64,000 nucleotides of DNA, from assembly GCA_030430025.1 (NCBI GenBank), contig JAUIGR010000005.1, forward strand, positions 1-64,000, read 5' to 3'. The number at the start of each line of letters is the position of its first letter. Within the stretch, counting starts at the first letter, position 1. Positions 61,379 to 64,000 of this stretch are shown piece after piece. This DNA comes from Gammaproteobacteria bacterium (lineage in GTDB: Bacteria; Pseudomonadota; Gammaproteobacteria; Xanthomonadales; Marinicellaceae). A program made the translations under genes and the position numbers. The notes under the pieces were generated by a model. The model made no database searches. It saw only the letters and a program-made list of their open reading frames with translations, and had not been told where the DNA came from.

Positions 61379-62152
61379 TTAGGTATTCATATCATACTCC
61401 ATAATGACAGGCGCATGATCTGAGAACCGTTCTTCTTTATATATATTGGCCTTCTTGATTTTATTTTTGAGACAAGGTGAAGTGATTTGATAATCTATGC
61501 GCCAACCTGTGTTGTTAGCCCACGCTTGACCTCGGTTTGACCACCAAGAATATTGATGCTCACCTGGCTCGACTTCTCGAAAGCCATCAATCAAGCCAAA
61601 CTCGTCAAATAATTTGGTTAACCATGCACGCTCTTCTGGTAAAAAGCCAGAATTTTTTAAATTACCTTTCCAGTTTTTAATATCTATTTCTTTATGAGCG
61701 ATATTCCAGTCACCTGTGATAATGAAAGGTTTTTTGCTATCGAGTAAACGCTTGAATACTGGTTCTAACTTTTCCATACAGATGTACTTGAAATCTTGTC
61801 TTTCTTCTTTGGCTGATCCAGAGGGTAAATACAGTGAGATGATGATGATGTCATCAAACTCGGCTTCCAACCATCGTCCTTCTGCATCAAAGGTTTCAAA
61901 ACCAATGCCATATTTCACTGCTAGGGGCTGTTTTTTACAATAAATAGAGACGCCGGAATAGCCTTTTTGGGTGGCATCTGCTTGGTAAAAGTGGTGTCCC
62001 GGTGGAATGAATTGAGCGGGTGATAGTTGATGCAATTGTGCTTTGGTTTCTTGGATACATATGACATCAGCTTGTTCTTTTTCAAGCCATCTAAAAAGAC
62101 CTTTCTTTTCTGCAGCTCTGATGCCATTAGCATTAAGAGTGATGATTTTCAT
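61379..62152 (-). CDS. xthA: Exodeoxyribonuclease III
   Basis: MKIITLNANGIRAAEKKGLFRWLEKEQADVICIQETKAQ; GDWNIAHKEID; SDHAPVIMEY. Start at the internal Met. Confidence 0.93.
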   Translation of the reverse strand: MKIITLNANGIRAAEKKGLFRWLEKEQADVICIQETKAQLHQLSPAQFIPPGHHFYQADATQKGYSGVSIYCKKQPLAVKYGIGFETFDAEGRWLEAEFDDIIIISLYLPSGSAKEERQDFKYICMEKLEPVFKRLLDSKKPFIITGDWNIAHKEIDIKNWKGNLKNSGFLPEERAWLTKLFDEFGLIDGFREVEPGEHQYSWWSNRGQAWANNTGWRIDYQITSPCLKNKIKKANIYKEERFSDHAPVIMEYDMNT

Positions 62153-62238
62153 AAAGTAGCCAAGTATAAAATGGCGATTATAGCACTTGCAAATTTTCAT
62201 TGCCTTGCGCATCATACTGGTTTTACATGTGAGCGAAG

Positions 62239-62871
62239 TTGATGGATGTTGCACAGGATTTTCTGAAACTTGCAGTGGATAAAAAAGTACTGAAATTTGG
62301 TGAGTTTGAACTAAAATCGGGTCGAATTAGCCCTTATTTCTTTAACGCAGGATTATTTGATGATGGGGAGTCTATGGCATTTTTGGGTCAATATTATGCA
62401 CAGACTATCATTGATTCAGGAGTTGAATTTGATATGATTTACGGTCCGGCATATAAAGGGATACCTTTGGCGATAGCCATTGCTATGGCGTTTTATCAGT
62501 ATTATGAAAGAAATATACCAGTGTGTTTTAATCGCAAAGAAGTTAAAGACCATGGAGAGGGAGGACAGTTGATTGGTGCGCCATTGTCTGGTGATGTATT
62601 GATTGTTGATGATGTGGTGTCTGCTGGTACTTCAGTTCGTGAGTCAATTGAGCTGATTACACAGACTGATGCTCGTGTTTGTGCTATTGCCGTTGCATTG
62701 GACCGACAAGAACGTGGTCAAGGAGTACTCTCAGCGATGCAAGAGCTCCACAGGCAATTTGGTTTAGATACAATAGCCATTGCGAATTTAGATGATTTGC
62801 TTGAATTTTTAGAAAATGATGTTGAAACATTACAAAAAATTCAAGTTTACCGTGCTCGATATGGTGTTTGA
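62239..62871 (+). CDS. pyrE: Orotate phosphoribosyltransferase
   Basis: LKSGRISPYFFNAGLFDDG, YGPAYKGIPLA, VLIVDDVVSAGTSVRES. Confidence 0.97.
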   Translation: MMDVAQDFLKLAVDKKVLKFGEFELKSGRISPYFFNAGLFDDGESMAFLGQYYAQTIIDSGVEFDMIYGPAYKGIPLAIAIAMAFYQYYERNIPVCFNRKEVKDHGEGGQLIGAPLSGDVLIVDDVVSAGTSVRESIELITQTDARVCAIAVALDRQERGQGVLSAMQELHRQFGLDTIAIANLDDLLEFLENDVETLQKIQVYRARYGV

Positions 62872-63659
62872 TGGCTCACTTTGTCATTGGTGATGTGCAG
62901 GGATGTTTTGATGCTTTTAATGAATTATTGGTGGCTATTGAGTTTGATCCTCAAAGCGATCAATTGACCTTTTGTGGTGACTTGGTCAATAGAGGTGGCC
63001 AGTCCCTTGAAATGCTTCGTTGGGCTTACCAACATAGATCCTGTTGTGATACTGTGCTAGGTAATCATGATTTGAGTTTATTATCTAAATACTATTGTCC
63101 TAAACAGCGAGTCAAGAATGCAGAATTTGATGTGATCTTTCAGGCTGGTGATAGTGATGAGTTACTTGCTTGGTTATTGCAGCGACCAATGATATTGGAG
63201 TTTCCTCATTGCTGGATTGTTCATGCTGGTTTTTATCCTTTATGGAATCCCAGAAAGTGGCATAAGCATGCTAACAGAGTGACAGAGTTTATGAGAGCCG
63301 ATCCTGCCAGTTTTTTTAAATTCATGTTTGGTAATCGGCCATTGCATTGGGATAAGGTGAAGAATAAAAAGGATAAGCTCAGGTTCATTGTCAACGCCAT
63401 GACGCGGATGCGCTATTTGGATCCCAAAACCAGTAATCTAAATCTAAAGGAAAAAGGAACTTTGAGAGATAATGTTAATTTGATGCCTTGGTTTCGACAT
63501 CCTCGTTTAACACAAACTGAAAAGACAATCATTTTTGGTCATTGGTCCGCTTTGGGGTTATACCAAGACAATAATGTTATTTGTTTGGATACAGGTAAAG
63601 TATGGGGTGGTATGTTGACGGCGCTTCGACTTAATGATGGTATTTTGTTTCAAGTATAA
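62868..63659 (+). CDS. apaH: Symmetrical bis(5'-nucleosyl)-tetraphosphatase ApaH
   Basis: VIGDVQGCFDAFNELL, FCGDLVNRGGQSLE, VLGNHDLSLL, FGHWSALGLY. Confidence 0.96.
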   Translation: MMAHFVIGDVQGCFDAFNELLVAIEFDPQSDQLTFCGDLVNRGGQSLEMLRWAYQHRSCCDTVLGNHDLSLLSKYYCPKQRVKNAEFDVIFQAGDSDELLAWLLQRPMILEFPHCWIVHAGFYPLWNPRKWHKHANRVTEFMRADPASFFKFMFGNRPLHWDKVKNKKDKLRFIVNAMTRMRYLDPKTSNLNLKEKGTLRDNVNLMPWFRHPRLTQTEKTIIFGHWSALGLYQDNNVICLDTGKVWGGMLTALRLNDGILFQV

Positions 63660-63660
63660 A

Positions 63661-63693
63661 CCAAGGAGCCGTGAAAGACTCCTTAGTTTTTTT
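63661..63693 (+). terminator. Rho-independent terminator after apaH
   Basis: AAGGAG-ccgtgaaaga-CTCCTT followed by AGTTTTTTT. Confidence 0.75.
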
Positions 63694-63710
63694 ATTATCA
63701 AATATAGATT

Positions 63711-64000
63711 TTATAAGTTTTCAAACCCATCTTCAAATATCAAATCATTATCAGCGGCACTGCAACCTTGGACTTTGACATCATCAATATGCCAACCTGG
63801 TCGGGATACTGATAAATCTGTGGCCATATGAAATCTGAATATTACATCTTGGCCGGCATATTCATCTATATTGACAACAGAATTCAGCCATTGTTGCGGG
63901 TCACCACACCAGGCTTGATTACCGGTTTGAGGATTATCATACCCATCGGGTATGGTACCGTCATATGGGTCGGTCAACAGGTTATTGTTATTTATCAGTG
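63711..64000 (-). CDS. Exported/extracellular protein, C-terminal part only, with LIFEDGFENL tail (continues beyond right edge)
   Basis: Reverse frame open to the window end: LINNNNLLTDPYDGTIPDGYDNPQTGNQAWCGDPQQW...PGWHIDDVKVQGCSAADNDLIFEDGFENL*. Confidence 0.75.
   Translation of the reverse strand, partial: LINNNNLLTDPYDGTIPDGYDNPQTGNQAWCGDPQQWLNSVVNIDEYAGQDVIFRFHMATDLSVSRPGWHIDDVKVQGCSAADNDLIFEDGFENL

Noticed and set aside
1-64000. tRNA or rRNA genes
   Set aside because: No cloverleaf-like or rRNA-like stretch recognised by eye; a tRNAscan-SE/Infernal run would be decisive.

Overview
The window is an ordinary-looking chromosomal segment of a low-GC gammaproteobacterium. The recurring C-terminal tail and gene repertoire suggest a Marinicella-like organism, but that is inference. 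Housekeeping blocks: slyX, fadH, nagZ, rplU-rpmA-obgE, uvrA, infA, ung, ftsE-ftsX, gspC-D-E-F (partial type II secretion operon), pyrB-ruvX-yqgE/algH, tonB-gshB, the Pil-Chp chemosensory operon (pilG, pilI, pilJ, pilK, chpA, chpB, chpC), xthA, pyrE and apaH. Accessory content: several exported proteins (beta-helix, repeat and hypothetical) and decayed mobile elements (IS3-family, IS5-family and possibly Tn3-family remnants). A structured 310-bp MITE-like repeat occurs in two full copies, with a 47-bp derivative. The most interesting signals are: (1) a recurrent short C-terminal tail (D-[LI]-I-[FY]-x-[DN]-[GS]-[FL]-[ED]) on five otherwise unrelated exported proteins, which may be an undescribed sorting or processing signal; (2) the MITE-like family, with internal hairpins, one copy supplying the stop codon of a dehydratase gene and another lying inside a dead IS3 transposase; (3) a Pil-Chp locus lacking pilH, with a 4 x 96 bp acidic repeat in chpA; (4) a patatin-type gene placed inside an otherwise conserved pyrB-ruvX-algH-tonB-gshB-pilG gene order.
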